Below are positions 63,700 to 64,000 of a stretch of 64,000 nucleotides of DNA, piece by piece; positions within the stretch are counted from its first letter, which is position 1; each line of letters opens with the position of its first letter. The notes under the pieces were generated by a model, which saw only the letters and a program-made list of their open reading frames with translations, was not told the origin of the DNA and made no database searches. Source of the DNA: Paramecium octaurelia (taxonomy: Eukaryota > Ciliophora > Oligohymenophorea > Peniculida > Parameciidae); the NCBI GenBank assembly GCA_905182995.1, contig CAJJDP010000130.1, positions 1 to 64,000 on the forward strand. Direction: 5' to 3'. Made by a program: the position numbers and the translations under genes.

Positions 63700-64000
63700 A
63701 ATAAAATGATATTTTTGAATATTCTACTTTTCATTTTTCTTCTATATTTATATTTAAATTTCATTATGATAAATTCAGATATTATAATATTTATTGAAAA
63801 AATTAATCAAATGTTACAAACACTTTCGACTGAGTTAAATAATATGCAGAGCAAAAGTAAATAATAAGATCAGAGAATAGAGAATTTATATATTAGTTTT
63901 TAAGAAATATATCAAATATAAAATAATTTGAATAATCCAGGTTCAACTAAGCATAACATGCTATATTAGGTTAGACCTGAAGTTTTCAATTAAATATTAA
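63700..64000 (+). repeat. exact copy of 62,534-62,834 after a single N; window end
   Basis: The 301 bases after the N at 63,699 are identical to 62,534-62,834, including the start of the F-box/dynein-stalk-like gene (ATG copy at 63,706, running off the window). As at 40,313, a single N between exact repeats points to two contigs whose ends overlap but were not merged. If so, the overlap is 62,534-63,698 (1,165 bp). Confidence 0.85.

Noticed and set aside
1..64000. Short standard-code ORFs on both strands as independent small genes
   Set aside because: Most are fragments of larger genes broken at TAA or TAG (Gln here) or out-of-frame shadows, for example 14,128-14,391 inside the giant gene and 33,373-33,639 inside the TPR gene.
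1..64000. CRISPR arrays, bacterial operons, ribosome binding sites, insertion sequences
   Set aside because: Spliced mini-introns, the ciliate code and the gene families show a eukaryotic nuclear genome. The 127-130 bp periodic array at 32.6-33.6 kb is coding TPR exons, not spacers.
1..64000. Telomeric repeats, tRNA or rRNA genes
   Set aside because: No runs of C4A2 or C3A3 type repeats at either end, and no cloverleaf or rRNA-like block noticed by eye; a tRNAscan run would settle the tRNA question.
1..64000. Micronuclear DNA with internal eliminated sequences
   Set aside because: The intact genes read through without TA-flanked interruptions beyond normal mini-introns, so there is no evidence for retained eliminated sequences in them.

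Overview
The window looks like nuclear DNA of a Paramecium-type ciliate, most likely macronuclear. It is very AT-rich. Its long reading frames appear only when TAA and TAG are read as glutamine and TGA is the sole stop. Genes carry 22-36 nt introns, mostly GTA...TAG. The recognisable families are typical of Paramecium: variable surface antigens, WD40 and B-box/TPR proteins, beta-helix giant membrane proteins, furin-like cysteine-rich membrane proteins and CNG-type potassium channels. Standard-code ORFs are therefore short and misleading. All calls were made by hand translation with the ciliate code.

Layout. 1-394: 5' end of a glutamine-rich gene leaving the window (minus). 395-7,000: gene-poor, with remnants of a surface-antigen-like sequence, a WD40 gene (minus) and a beta-helix gene lacking its membrane part (plus). 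7,095-15,675: one giant intact beta-helix multi-pass membrane protein (minus). 15,914-16,836: a paraoxonase-like propeller (minus). 17-20 kb: mostly decayed sequence. 20,034-21,680: intact intronless WD40 gene. 22-25 kb: coiled-coil remnant, a clear surface-antigen pseudogene and a small acidic frame. 25,867-27,305 and 32,345-34,206: two B-box/TPR genes (minus); in the second, a 102-nt TPR exon plus a 25-28 nt intron has been amplified in tandem. 28.5-31.5 kb and 34.2-36.5 kb: decayed pieces. 36.5-43.7 kb: a purine-rich plus strand with long TGA-free frames that I cannot assign, including a 1,340-bp exact repeat separated by one N that is almost certainly an unmerged contig overlap. 43-45.9 kb: nothing recognised.

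45,898-59,495 is gene-dense: a DUF4215-type cysteine-rich multi-pass protein (plus), a diverged WD40 paralogue (minus), a large furin-like cysteine-rich type I membrane protein (minus) and a potassium channel with a TIGYGD pore and a degenerate cyclic-nucleotide domain (minus). 59.5-62.5 kb holds a decayed gene copy and about three 130-bp tandem repeats. 62,540-63,472 is an intact 310-aa gene combining coiled coil, F-box-like motif and a segment resembling the dynein heavy-chain stalk. A second single-N joint at 63,699 restarts the same sequence.

The genes do not form an operon-like system. The common themes are surface or membrane proteins and families that expand and decay locally, each intact gene having relics nearby. 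Intron and start positions are read by eye, not confirmed by transcripts or searches.
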